In this document: piece by piece, positions 1 through 11,489 of the stretch | Numbering within the stretch: position 1 is the stretch's first letter | How the letters are laid out: each line of letters starts with the position of its first letter | From: Plenodomus lindquistii | Lineage: Eukaryota; Ascomycota; Dothideomycetes; Pleosporales; Leptosphaeriaceae | Direction of reading: 5' to 3' | Length of the DNA stretch: 64,000 nucleotides | Assembly: GCA_025504975.1 (NCBI GenBank) | Contig: JANUWI010000002.1 | Location: 124,001-188,000, forward strand | The notes under the pieces: model-generated | Told to the model about the DNA's origin: nothing | What the model saw: only the letters and a program-made list of their open reading frames with translations | Database searches by the model: none | Made by a program: the position numbers and the translations under genes

Positions 1-481
1 CTGTCCCTCATCTTAGCAAAGCGACTACGTAAACCCACGGTTGACCTGCCCCTCTGACGTCTTACATAGCGACTTTGGCCAGGGCTAGCCCGCGCACGCG
101 TGCTCACTGGTGCTCATCTCATTAGACTACCGCCGGCACCCAGGGCGAAAGGAGAAACGAGGTCGACGGGGGACCCGCCAGACCCTAGAATAGTGCAAAA
201 CATACGCCCGCCGACCTGGACACACGGCCATCCGCGCCCCTTTTTCTGCGCCTTTGCCCGTCCTGCCCTCCTGACCGCGACGGCCGCTGTTGGTTCATGT
301 TGGCTGCGCTTTGAGCTTGCAATCAAACGGCGCGAGCTTGGGTCCTTCCGCTGTAGCTGTTGCTTGGCGCCGCCCCCGACGTCTTTTTCCTCAGTCACCG
401 TCTGCCAACCTCCGACCTCAGTGCTCACCCCCCCCCCAGAGTCACGGTTCCCCCTCTCCGCGTCCTCGCCCCTCAGCAGCC
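1..481 (+). promoter_or_regulatory. 5' leader and promoter of the Pin4/Cip2-like gene
   Basis: No convincing gene is seen here. The last 120 bases before the ATG at 482 are rich in C and T, including a C run near 429-436, as is common in leaders of highly expressed fungal genes. Open frames crossing this part on both strands have no family resemblance and continue out of frame into the coding exon. Confidence 0.5.
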
Positions 482-2391
482 ATGTACCAGGGCTACGACC
501 AGTCGACGTCGCGGTCGCCGGGCTCCCACCGCAACCCGCCGCAGCAGGCCAGCACGCTGCACCGCATGCCCTCGCGCCAGTTCGACCAGGCCTACGCCCA
601 GCAGCCGGGCCTGTACACGCGCCCCTACGACGACCAGGAGCCGCGCAGCTTCGAGCGCCTCAACCAGACCATGCACGCCGGCGGCGGCGGCGGCGGCTAT
701 GGCTACGACATGGGCAGCCAGGGCGGCTGGAACACGAATGCCTTTGCGCAGAACGGCCTGGGGTCGCTCGGAGGTGCCGCCGCTGCCCGCATCAAGTCGC
801 AGCAGCAGCGCGGAGGAGGACGCAGCGCGCTCCCGTCGGTAAGAGACACACCACACGGCCATGCCCGCCCACACTCGTACAGGCTGCAGACACTGACAGA
901 GACTGCTCTAGGCATGGATGGACCAGCCGCAGCAGGGCCTCCCCAGCTTTGCCCTCCCCAGCCTCAGCAACACCAACCTCAATGCCATGCAGAACACGAG
1001 CTACGGCCACGACGTCGACGACGAGCTCATCCCCACGGCCATTGTCATCAAGAACATTCCCTTTGCCGTCAAGAAGGAGCAGCTCGTCCAGCTCATGACG
1101 GACCTGCGCCTGCCGCTGCCCTACGCCTTCAACTACCACTTTGACAACGGCGTCTTCCGGGGCCTGGCCTTTGCAAACTTTACCACGGCCGACGAGACGG
1201 CCGCCGTCATCGAGTCGATGAACCACTTTGAGCTCAACGGGAGGAAGCTCCGCGTCGAGTACAAGAAGATGCTGCCGCTGGCCGAACGCGAGCGCATCGA
1301 GCGAGAAAAGCGTGAGCGCAGAGGCCAGCTCGAGGAGCAGCACCGGCCGCTGGGTGGCGGACTCCAGTCGCAGCCGTCATTCGGCTCTCTCGCCTCGCAC
1401 ATTCCCGCCACCTCGCCATCGCCAGTCTCTGCTATGCGAGGCGGTGCCAAAGCTGTTGGTACGTGTCCAGTCAGTCTATACCATCACATGGCCTCAACTA
1501 ACAACCGTAGATGTCGATCTCAATGATCCCCAGGTCCTCCAATATTACTCACAACTGCTCCTCTTCAAGGAGACCCCTGAGCGGGACAGCATGACCTTCC
1601 CCTCCACCCTGGCGCCCCTTCAGCGCCGTATGATACACACTCTGGCCCACCAGCTGGGTCTTGCCCACGTCTCCAAAGGCACTGGCGAATCCCGTCAAGT
1701 GCACATTTTCAAGGTGAACGACAGCCAGGGCCTCAGCCCACCCATGCCTCAGATGCCCTCCAATCACATGGAGCAGCCTCGCCGCAACCTGAACCGCGCC
1801 GCCACAACAGACTTCAGCGATGTCCGCGCTGAAGGTGGGTTCTATGGTGGATTCAACAGGCAGCCATCTGGTCTGCTCGGATTCCCCGACTCCCCTGGTG
1901 GTCTCAATGCGGTGCCCAATCTCCGTGGCGCCAAGTCCTATGCTGATCTCCGCTCATATACTCCCTCGCCTGCACCTTCAACTGCGAGCCATCCTGTCGG
2001 CCGACCAGGCGGACTTGGGCAGACGCTTGATGGACTGGGCTACAGTGGTTCTTCCACGAACCCAAGCGGCACCCCTACTGCTGGATCCATGTCGCAGCGT
2101 GATGAGAACCTCCTCGAGCGTGAAATGGGCCGTATGCAGCTCAACAACAGCTTTGGACAGAGCCACAGCCCGCGAGCTCTTCGCCAGATGACATCCTGGG
2201 ATGCACCTGGCCCGATCGGTGGCCACCGTGCGTTTGGTAACAACTACGACGATCGCCCATCGAGACAACCTCGTGGACCCCTTCCCGAGCGTGGGCAAGG
2301 CTTCGGCCGCCAACGCCAAAACGGCCACCAAAACCGCGGCAGCGACGAGCTATCCTCGCAATCCAACGTCGAGATCCTTGTAGGCCAATAG
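482..2391 (+). CDS. cip2: RRM and R3H domain RNA-binding protein, Pin4/Cip2 family
   Basis: Three exons (482-838, 912-1458, 1511-2391) encode about 594 residues. Introns are 73 and 52 bp with clean GT-AG ends, and both joins keep phase. Residues 1-150 are Gly/Gln/Ser-rich. A single RRM lies at about 159-235: TAIVIKNIPF is RNP2-like and FRGLAFANF is RNP1-like. An R3H-type domain follows at about 315-370 (LQRRMIHTLAHQLGL, then RQVHIFKV). The C-terminal half is low complexity with Ser/Pro and Arg/Gln/Gly patches. In yeasts, proteins of this RRM-R3H type (Pin4, Cip2) bind mRNA and modulate stress and cell-cycle transcripts in the cytoplasm; that role is transferred from the family. The ATG at 482 is chosen because it opens the conserved MYQGYDQ-type start directly after the leader. 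The family assignment is firm; the target RNAs cannot be read from sequence. Confidence 0.9.
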
Positions 2392-3270
2392 AACGACTCG
2401 CTCGACGCAATGAATCAACTCGAATCCGTCGCACGTACATCACCCACTCTTTCTACGACAACGTGTGATGGACCCCCACGCAGCACCCCTGAACGAAAGA
2501 CGAAACGAACGATTACGGCCTTGAAAACCCCCTCCGTTTGGCCCCCACCCCGAATATTCTCTCTGGATTGAACCTTACGATGCCTACGAAGAATGATGCT
2601 ACGAACGGTAGAGAAGTGACAGATTTACATCCAGAAATGGGGCCCACGCTCCCGCTTACTTTGAACAACATGTCCTCGCATGAGAGCAATTTTGAAATTT
2701 GGTTTTGTCGTCTATTTGGTCGTAGTTTGTTGTTTGATGGCGCGCGTGTACGAGGGCTCGTGAAGCAAAAGAAAAAGCATTTTTATGGATATATTACATA
2801 CTAATATGTTGTTATATCCCTTGTCCAGATGATGTTGTATTGACGGTCAAATTTGATGAGTGGTGGATGGAAGATGAGAGATTGCTTGTAGGGGTTTTTT
2901 CTTTGTTCTTTTCTGGGGGACGTTGTATTTTGCATGATGTTTTCTAGTCTGAATTTTTTTTTCTTTTTTTTTTTTTGCAGTCGGTTCGTTCCCTTTGATG
3001 TGATTGTGGGACTGGGGCCTGGCGCTTCGGTGGGGTAGAGGGTGGTGTTGATGGTGGTAATTAGGTTAGTAAGGAAGTGGTGGGAAAGGGGAGTATTTGA
3101 AGAGGTGGTTGGCTTTTAATCCTACTATTGATAACTACAGTAGTGTACCTATTGAGCAGTCTGTCGGCCTCATTTCTGGAGTCGTTGTCCTCTCTACCGT
3201 TGTGGTGTAGCATCTTGTCGTGGCATGACTTGTTCAAACCTGTTTTGCTAGTCTGGATGGATGGAACTTT

Positions 3271-3311
3271 GGATAGATGGATGAATGGATGGATGGATGG
3301 ATGGATGGATC
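3271..3311 (+). repeat. (GGAT)n microsatellite
   Basis: An imperfect, then perfect, run of the tetranucleotide GGAT lies just downstream of the cip2 3' region; the perfect part is about seven units. Confidence 0.85.
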
Positions 3312-3418
3312 GGAGTTTGGCATGGCACGTAGCTTCTCCACTCCCGCTGTATATAGTAATAGTCTTGAATATATCGCGGTAGTATCAAGCACAATTTTCG
3401 CATCAATGTCGCCATGTC

Positions 3419-3433
3419 AGAAGCTTCTAGAAG
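3419..3433 (+). promoter_or_regulatory. Perfect three-unit heat-shock element
   Basis: The sequence reads aGAAgcTTCtaGAAg: three nGAAn units in alternating orientation, with GAA at 3420, TTC at 3425 and GAA at 3430. This is the exact consensus bound by an HSF trimer. It lies about 1.0 kb upstream of the hsf1 start codon, so autoregulation of hsf1 is plausible but inferred. Confidence 0.65.
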
Positions 3434-4437
3434 TGCAGTGATAAGAGATCAAGATCACGATCAAAACTCCATGTCGTCGATGATGCTCTTCTTGTCCGAT
3501 CCTGGGATGGCCAATGTTACAAATTCCATGATGGCGTATAGGTCATCTAGACCATGATTGGCGATCGCAGTGTGGATGCCAATACTTTTTTGGCAGTCGC
3601 TGGGGTGGGCGAGTCATGGGCGGTACCGCAACGTCCGCTAAATGACCGGGGGAACACTGAGGCCGCGCGACGGGTGTACATGAAACTACAAGTCGACAGC
3701 AGCGACATCCATCATACAGTCTACTCGCAACCAAACAAACTCGCAGCAACTAATCGCGCACCGCTACAAAATCCAACAATTGCAAGAGGATCAACAATTA
3801 CGTTGGTCATCCATCAGCCTGACACAACAAGAGACTCATCACCAACCAAACCCTACCGGTCCGACTCACTTTCTCCCGCCAACCAACCCTGCTCCGCAAC
3901 GTCACCAGCCGACCGCCTACAACATCGTCCCACCACCTGATGCACCACGCAAATCCCCCAACAACACGACACGCCCAAGACACCCGCCCAACGCATTATT
4001 TGCCTTTGCGCGCGCATCCACTTTTTTTTCTGAATCGCAGCAACACGAATTGAATTGCTCTTTGTGCGTGTGGAGGGGGGAAAAGAAGATTGTTTGGCTG
4101 CAGGCCAATTGCTACACGCGGTCGCGGCGGGTTTTTGCTGCGCGCACAGGCGAGACAAAAGGGACAACTGGTTTGGCAAAGGGAAGCGCGTGGGTTGTGT
4201 ACTTAGGCCTGAGGGGAGCTGCGCCTTGCCTGTTCGCAGACATTGTTGGTAGGAAAAGAAAGAAACGAAGTGTGAGGGTTTCTCGAGGCTGTGCAAGTGC
4301 GCGCATTCGTTAGGCTGCAGCTTTTTGCTTGTGCGAGGCTGAGAGCTGTCACTTCACTCACGACGAGAGAATTGCAATCGCGCTGTGGATAAGAGTTTAA
4401 AGAGGATAGGATTACTTCGCATACGCACACGCAACAT

Positions 4438-6956
4438 ATGGCAAGTCGCAAGCGTCGCGCTCCCGGCGCATCACCCCAGGCCCCAGCGCAGACGTACCAG
4501 CAAGACGTGCCCATGCAAAACGACCCTTACATGACGTGGAACGACGCCGCGCTCAACACCGACATGAGTGGATACAACGACCCCTCGCTCTACGACACGT
4601 TTGGCGCCAACATGGGCGGCGGAGGACACAACCGCGTTGTTTCGCTCGACGGCCTCAACGACGTCGCAGATGCGAATACCGGGCAATTGGTGCGCAGGAA
4701 CCCCAATCATCAACTTGCGCCTACGCCGCGGCGGAACGGCTGGGACGCCTTTGGCAATGCCGACGGGCAGCAGTGGGAGGCGGTGGATGATTCGATTGAG
4801 GATCTGGAGGCCAAGGCTGCGGTTGCGAAGAAGGATGCGCAGGCCAAGCGGAAGCAGATTCCGCCGTTTGTGCAAAAGTTGAGCAGGTATGTTGTATTCA
4901 TTTGACAGTGATGCATCATAACGACGACGACGGTGCTAACCATGTCGACAGTTTTCTCGACAACAACAAGAATGAAAACCTGATTCGGTGGTCCGACGAC
5001 GGAAACTCGTTCATCGTACTGGACGAAGACGAGTTCGCGCGAACGCTGATTCCGGAGCTGTTCAAGCATAATAATTACGCCTCGTTTGTACGACAGTTGA
5101 ATATGTATGGGTTTCACAAGAAGGTTGGGTTGTCGGACAACTCGATGAAGGCTAGCGAGACGAAAGCAAAGGCGCCGAGTGAGTACTATAACAAGTACTT
5201 TAAGCGTGGTCGGCCGGAGCTGCTGTGGCTCATTCAGAAGCCGAAGAATCCACCCACTGGACCGAAGCGGAAACGTGACGAGAATAGCAAGGATGATAGC
5301 GATGAGGAGAGGAAGTACGTGCAGGACACTGGCGGTGGAGGCTACGTTGAAGAGCTGGCTGTTAGAAACAACGAGCAGATGGCTATGATTCCGCGGTCCG
5401 AGTACAATAGTCTGCGCGTTGAGGTTCGGGAGCTGCAACAACAGCAGAAGCTCATCTCGAACGTCCTGACGCAGATCAAGCGCCAGAACGAGGAGTTGTA
5501 CTCACGGGCGACATCGTTCCAGGCACTACACGACCGACACGAGAATTCCATCAACGCGATTTTGACCTTCCTGGCTACTTTCTACAACAGGAGTCTCGAA
5601 GGCAACGCCAACGGTCTTAATCTTGCCGACATGTTCCCCGCCGCGCGATCACAGCAGCGCCACGGGAATGTTGTAGACGTGGACGACTACCCGCAACAAG
5701 AAATGCACCAGTCGCCCCAACTCCAGCGCAGTAAGCGTCCACTCGCCATTCTCCCCGCTCCCCCCACCGCACCGCAAGACCTCCTCACTCCAATGGCCAC
5801 CGGCCGCGCAACAACCATGAGTCCCACAGCCCGACCCATGCCCAGCCCACTCACCAGATCCGGCAGTCGGTCCAGCGTCTTCAAACCCCCACAACAGCAG
5901 TCTTCTCGCCAGCCATCCGCAACGACATCCCACACTGGACGAGACAGCCTGTCAGCCCAACCCATAAAATCCGAATCCCCGTCCTCCTCTCTCCTCGAAA
6001 CCTCCGACATCATGTCCGCCATCCAATCCGCCAACGCCTCAGCCGGCCACCCCACCCAACCACACTCCTCCTCCACCAATCACCAACAACCCCAACCCTT
6101 CGACTTCCCCGCCGCCCTCTCCTCCTACCAGACCCCCAACAACACCAACAACACCAACAACCACAACGTCCCCCTCACATCCCAACAACGCGCCGACGTC
6201 CTCTCGCAAATCGCCTCTCACACTTCTACCTCTTCCACATCCGCGCCCCACCCCTCATCCCTCACCCAGCCCTCTCCCCCGGAAATGACAAACCTCCTCA
6301 ACGACCTCGCCCAATACCAAGCAACCCAGCACCAACTCGAGATGCTGCAGAAACTCAGCGAGGAGCAGAATCACAGGATACGGGGCATTCAAGAGCGCGT
6401 TTTACCGCTTTCTCCGAGCGGGCAGATTGAGGGGTTGACGGATCATAATCATGGTAATGTGGGGTATTTTGGACATGGGGATAGTGGGGGGTTGGGTGAG
6501 CCGGGCGTGTATGATTTGGATTTTGATAATTTGGTTCAGGGGGAGGACTTTTATCCTCATGGTGGTGGGGGGGAAAGTGGTGGTGCGGGTGTGGGTGTGG
6601 CAAACGTCAATGGCATGAGTGGGGCTGGAACAGCAACGGCAACGACTGGACTCCCCGATTTCAACTTTGAATCCAGTACACCTACCTTTGGAACGTCGCA
6701 TGCTGATTTCGACTTTTCGGGCGCCATGGATGGTGTGGGTGGTGCTGGTGCAGAGGACGATGGGAGGTTGCATGTTGAAGATCCCACGATGGCGGGGGCG
6801 GCGGGTCTGGGTGTTGAAGGGACTGGGACTGCGAGTGGGAATGCGAGTGCGAGTGTGAGTGTGGGGAGTAGTAATTCTACGAGTCCGGCGGCGACGGTGG
6901 AAGAAGTAGAAGATGAGACGAGGAGGGGTCCGAGTCCGAAACGGAGAAAGGGTTAG
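4438..6956 (+). CDS. hsf1: Heat shock transcription factor Hsf1
   Basis: Two exons (4438-4886 and 4952-6956) give about 817 residues; the single 65 bp intron falls inside the DNA-binding domain, as the split codon for Ser in KLSSFLDN shows. The HSF winged-helix domain occupies about residues 142-250 (PPFVQKLS, then LIRWSDDG, the recognition helix YASFVRQLNMYGFHK, and RPELLWLIQKP). A heptad-rich trimerisation region follows at about 300-366 (LRVEVRELQQQQKLI onward). The long C-terminus is rich in Pro/Ser/Gln, then Gly and acidic residues, as expected for an activation region, and ends in a short basic SPKRRKG tail. Hsf1 binds nGAAn arrays as a trimer in the nucleus and drives chaperone expression. 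The ATG at 4438 opens the frame that splices correctly into the domain. Confidence 0.95.
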
Positions 6957-7845
6957 ATGGCGGATTCGGTTCGCTTCTTTTCTTGTCTTGCTGGGGATGC
7001 ACATGCGGTATCTGGTATCTAATAACTGGTATATGAGGTATGCCTGCCCAGGATGTCGCGGGCACTGGACTGCACTGGACTGCACTGGGTTGGGCTGGGC
7101 TGGGCTGGGTTGGTGGGAGGCTGGTGTCATGTCAAAATCATCTCATCTCATCGGTTCTTCGGTTCTTCGGATGACATGACATGGACGGGAAACTTTAGCG
7201 GATATTTTTTATTTTTTCTTTTTTCCCTTTTTTCTCTTTCTTTTCTTTTTTTTGGAATTGGGGAGATATACACATATATATATATTTACGGTCAATAGGT
7301 CAATATGGGGTTTTATTCTACACGCACACACACATACGACGGGGGGTATAGGGAATGGATTAATGTAAAAGCAGCACCTTACGGCCTTTATTTTTTCTCA
7401 TATGTTTAGGAGGGTGGAAAGGGGGAAGGGAAGGGGGAGGGTGAAGCGGGGATGGGGGGGAAGAAGAGTTGAGTAATGAACAAATGAACGCTATGGACAA
7501 TGTCTATTTAACCGATTGTAATTGAATAAATATTCGTACAATTTCGTTTTTCATATTTTATACCAATTTTTTCCCATAGTAAAACTTGCCATCCCTTTAG
7601 CTAGCATAGCAGGCAGGCGTGAAGCCGTCGCGCATACAAGTATATACGAGTGTGGACATCTCCCTTCCTCTTTTCTTTACTCTAGTTCTCTACAAGCTTT
7701 CTTTATATATCAAGTGAAGTATCAGTCTCGTGATAGTTACGAGACGAGATGTAGAATTGGAAGGATATTCTTGAACAGACTTGTTCCCAAAAGAAATCTG
7801 TTAAATTTTTTTTGCATTACCAAACTAACTATTCTTGTAGCAAGT
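6957..7845. other. Convergent intergenic region between hsf1 and the LysM gene
   Basis: AT-rich 3' sequence with short pyrimidine and TA runs (7206-7290) and a GGGCT-type pentamer repeat around 7085-7112. No gene is supported. Confidence 0.6.
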
Positions 7846-10126
7846 CTACCTCCCGACACAGTAGTAATTATCTGACCAGAGACCAGAGCAGTCTTCTTTG
7901 ACGACGGGATTCCAGGTAACAAACTGATCCAAAGTAATGCCGTTCGCATCGGCAATCGCCCAACAGCCATCACCTTGTACAGCCAAATAGAACTTTGTGC
8001 ATCCACTGACCATACCTGGTCGCGTTGGAGTAGGTGTTACGATCGAGGTCGTTGATGTCTTGGTGGAGCTTCGCATGATGGTGCTTGAGGATGCGGTTAC
8101 GCTGCGGGTCGCGGCCGAAGAAATGGAAAGCGTTACAGGTGCTCTGGTAGACGTGACAGTCGGCACCTCCGTGCCATTTACCGGAGCGACACTGGAATCG
8201 GGTCAGTATGAGGACTCTGGTGGAATTTGCGAACACATGCCAATAGTCTAGACCCAACTGCAGATTGCTGCATGCTGAATCAAGCGATGGGTTCATGTCT
8301 GGTGCGTCCCGTTGTTAGCTCCTGCCCGCGCCATGGGTGCCAAGTTACGTACTGATCAGGTCTGAGAATGTAATGGTGAAATTTAGGGCGATTGAATTGC
8401 AAAAATCGCCCTGCTGAACTGTATAGAAGAGTCCGCAGTTTGGAATTGTCAGGGTAGGTGTGGGCCCCGCAGGTGTGCTGGGGTCGACCGGTCAGTATTG
8501 AACCATCGCTCTAATGCTAGCATTACGACTGACTCTGTTGTAGTATAGACCGAAGGGACTGCTTGAGTGCCAGTAGGGGTGAGGTATATACCACCGGGTG
8601 GCCTGGTATAAGCGTATAGGTCAGCCGTGGTCCAACGCACTCTTGAGCAGCACACTTCTTACCCGACACAGATTGCTTCCCCGTAGGAGATTACATCCGT
8701 ATTAATATACCTGTTCCATCCAAGGAATTGTTGCTCAGTGAAATTCGTATAATGACGTGTCAGAGTCGAGAGCGATGTAGTATCGCCGGCCCAGATCGCT
8801 ATGGGACATGACAAGGGGGCGCAAACGGACCCATCACCCAGGTTCCTACATAAGAGGTCGTTGTTGAGATTTCTGAGGCCAGCTGTAGGTACTTGGTAAG
8901 CAAGTGTTATGCTTGCGCATGTGTCGTTGTAAGCTGTATTGATCCTCTGCGGGCAATCGGCTGGATCCGGGACCACGGATACGATGGGAAAGTCCAATTC
9001 TTCACTACATCGTTGATGAGCAAAACATGATGTGTCGCAACTTTCGCACTTACTCCAACGTTCCAGACATATTATTTGCTGCAACAATAGCTTTTTCGAG
9101 GCCACAGTTCAGCTTCATGTTTGACCAAATTTGTTCCTTCACCTCACTATAGGGAGGGGTCAGCAGCAGTTTGCGAGTAGTTCATCAATGACTTACTCCC
9201 AGGGATCGCCCCAGATTGAACTATGACCATACTCGAACATTTTCCTTGCAAAACTTTGTCAATTCTACCCACTGATGCCTTACGTAGTGGCTTACTGAAA
9301 GCACGACGAGCATTGCATTTCGAGCGGATACTCGTCGTATTCGAGCGGATATGGCCAGCCATAGTTATCATCGTCGATCGGGTCAGGGACTTCCATGTAG
9401 TAGTCCATCGCCGCCTTTTGACCAGGCTTGATAACCTCAGATGCGTTTGGCCAGATGTTCTCGAACGGGTCAGTGCAATTACCCTCGCCGTCGGTGAGGT
9501 ACTCCCAGTGGAAGTTTTCTGCATCCATGTAACACTTCTTTGTGTGTTGTGGCCATGTCGCACGATTCTGTGCGACTAAAGTGGTTATGTTCCAACTAGA
9601 TAGATCATCGATTAGCTTATTCGACCAGACTGTCATTAGTATCAATGCACACACACCTTTCTTCCACGTCCGCGCAATATTCATTAGTTTCGTCTTCGAC
9701 CATACAGATCATGCCATACTTGTAGCTGACAAAACTAGTAAGGTTAGCGAAGGTCATATTTTGACCTCCCATGTTGAACTGCTGATTCTGACATTGGGAG
9801 TTGACCGCGTCAAAAAGGGTAGTGAGCGAGTCGCTGCATGCAGAAGCGCAGAGCTGATCGAGCGTTGACGTATTCCAGGCTATGTTCGGTCAGAGATGGT
9901 GGCTATTGTATGCCTTCAATCACTGATACTGACAAACAGACTGGACAGGCCATGTCACCCACTGAATGACGTTTGCCGGACAACTGATAGAAGTGTTCCA
10001 GGCAGCATCACACGCTGTACTCATGCCATTCCACAATATCTGAGACTGGCCGCCGTTGTAGAAGGTAGCGGCTAGCGCATTTGGCCACAAGAATGAAAAG
10101 GAAGCTGCTAAACCTGTAACCTTCAT
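7846..10126 (-). CDS. Secreted protein with three LysM domains (chitin-binding, chitinase-associated)
   Basis: Ten exons on the minus strand give about 598 residues: 10126-9934, 9879-9657, 9595-9296, 9244-9197, 9146-9054, 9004-8663, 8602-8534, 8477-8353, 8298-8241 and 8191-7846. A signal peptide is clear (MKVTGLAASF..., cleavage after ALA). A Cys-rich N-terminal half follows, with motifs seen in this fungal LysM family (EYPLEMQCSSCF). Three LysM modules lie at about 305-345 (CASITLAYQVPT), 438-483 (YTVQQGDFCNSIALN) and 540-590 (FYLAVQGDGCWAIADANG). A Ser/Thr linker separates the last two. LysM modules bind chitin oligomers outside the cell. The gene is head-to-head with a subgroup C chitinase, a known pairing in ascomycetes. 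The intron at 8192-8240 appears to use a GC donor. The acceptor of exon 4 could alternatively lie a few bases upstream. Confidence 0.85.
8192..8240 (-). other. Putative GC-AG intron in the LysM gene
   Basis: Reading the minus strand, exon 9 ends at 8241 and the next bases are GCATGT, which differs from the strong fungal donor GTATGT by one base. A TACTGAC branch-like site and CCAG acceptor follow at 49 bp. Using it restores the conserved LysM Cys (DYC) and keeps phase 2. The nearby GT alternatives either lose that Cys or change the frame. Confidence 0.6.
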
Positions 10127-11489
10127 CGTTGTGGAGAAAAGAGATACGATCTCAATGGAAGCAATGTCACGCAGAATGTCCGTACAGTCATTTTTTAGGA
10201 GCCAGCCGTTGTGAGAATGTTTTGCCGAATGAGCTCGACTCAGTGACAACTTTCGATCGGAGAGTCAAGGTTGTTCACATTTGTTGGGACGAATGATAGT
10301 ATCTAGTTCAAGCAGATGAACCGAAGCAAGAAAGGATCTGCTCAACCAGGATAACATTTCTGCTAAGTATTGACGTGGACTTCAGCGCGTGATAGAATAA
10401 GCAATGTGATAGAGCGGGCGTCTACGTAAAGGATTCCACCCCCCTGATCATGCACGCAGTATCTTTTGCACAGCGGCTCGAATCCTTGCAGCGCCCGAAT
10501 ACAATACCGCAGCCAGGCTCGTTCGTCGATCAGACTGAAGTTCAGCTTCACCTTGAACGGTATTAGCTTAGCCCCTGTAATTTAGACTATGGCTATAAAT
10601 CTGTATCATATGGTACCGAGTATCATCGCGGCTGATCGACTAGTAAGGATGCGACTCGCTGTGCCTGCACCCTGTACAGTCAAGGCCAGAGTTCGTATTG
10701 CGGGTCGGGCTTGACCGGAAGTTCAAGAATAAGTATCTGACTGGGGAGCAGAACACATCGTACTTGCGAGGGCAATCCTCATCACCGCATGGTGCGGATG
10801 ATGTATATACTTCTGCGGCTTCTCACACTATACTCGACCAATTTAGCTTTATAAGTAATATAGTCTTGCCATGCATTTACCAGTATTGAACACAACCCTG
10901 GTTAAGCGCAGGCTTCGCGGCAACGCCGCTTGCGGTGGTCGGACTCACCCATGATACTGGTGAGGTTCGCGGGCCGCTCCTTTTGTGCGTGCACTGTGCT
11001 ACATGCTGCCTGTGCATACATTTGATGTCGGCTAGCTAGGTAACAGCGCGGCTAACCAACGAATTGATTCGCTGCATCTGCACAATCGCATGCAAATATC
11101 ACGTTATCGTCTCGCTTCGTCATGCCTCTTCTGCTCTAGGATATATGTACATGGAGATAGACCAGGGGATTCGTCAAAGTGTAATTATGCGATAATCCTA
11201 CCGCCTCTTGCGAGATTAGTCTCTGGTGCTAATTTCACGGCTAAAGCAGTCTGACCTTGTTAATCACTCAACTATAGCCAAGACGGCGGTGTGATCATCC
11301 TCGGATGAGGACAGGAGTCAAGGACCGCAGCTCCGAACGGCGATGATATTGAACATTGGGTGCAACCCTGCAAGACCAAGCGGCCGGTCGAAATCGGATC
11401 AAGAGTTGAAATTCAATGTCTTCTCACTGAATTTCAACTTGCAGCTCCGGCTCACGTCTCCCCTAAACGACTCGCTTGAATCTATTGTT
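10127..11489. promoter_or_regulatory. Shared divergent promoter of the LysM and chitinase genes
   Basis: The 1.36 kb between two divergent start codons. No gene is seen; small open frames at 10363-10551 and 10698-10889 lack any support. A GC-rich patch lies near 10908-10985. Because both flanking products are chitin-related, co-regulation from this region is likely but inferred. Confidence 0.5.

Larger units (their letters stand above)
2392..4437. other. Intergenic region: cip2 3' UTR and hsf1 promoter/leader
   Basis: This 2 kb region holds no recognisable gene. It contains T-rich tracts near 2956-2980, a GGAT tetranucleotide repeat near 3271-3311, and a perfect heat-shock element at 3419-3433. 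The last few hundred bases before 4438 are probably a long hsf1 leader. Short open frames at 3554-3940 and 3780-4313 overlap each other and frames on the other strand, and look like chance. Confidence 0.6.

Noticed and set aside
100..1144. Alternative long frames on both strands over the first cip2 exons
   Set aside because: They overlap the RRM-R3H gene in other frames, are Arg/Pro/Ala-rich as expected from GC-rich shadow reading, and show no domain.
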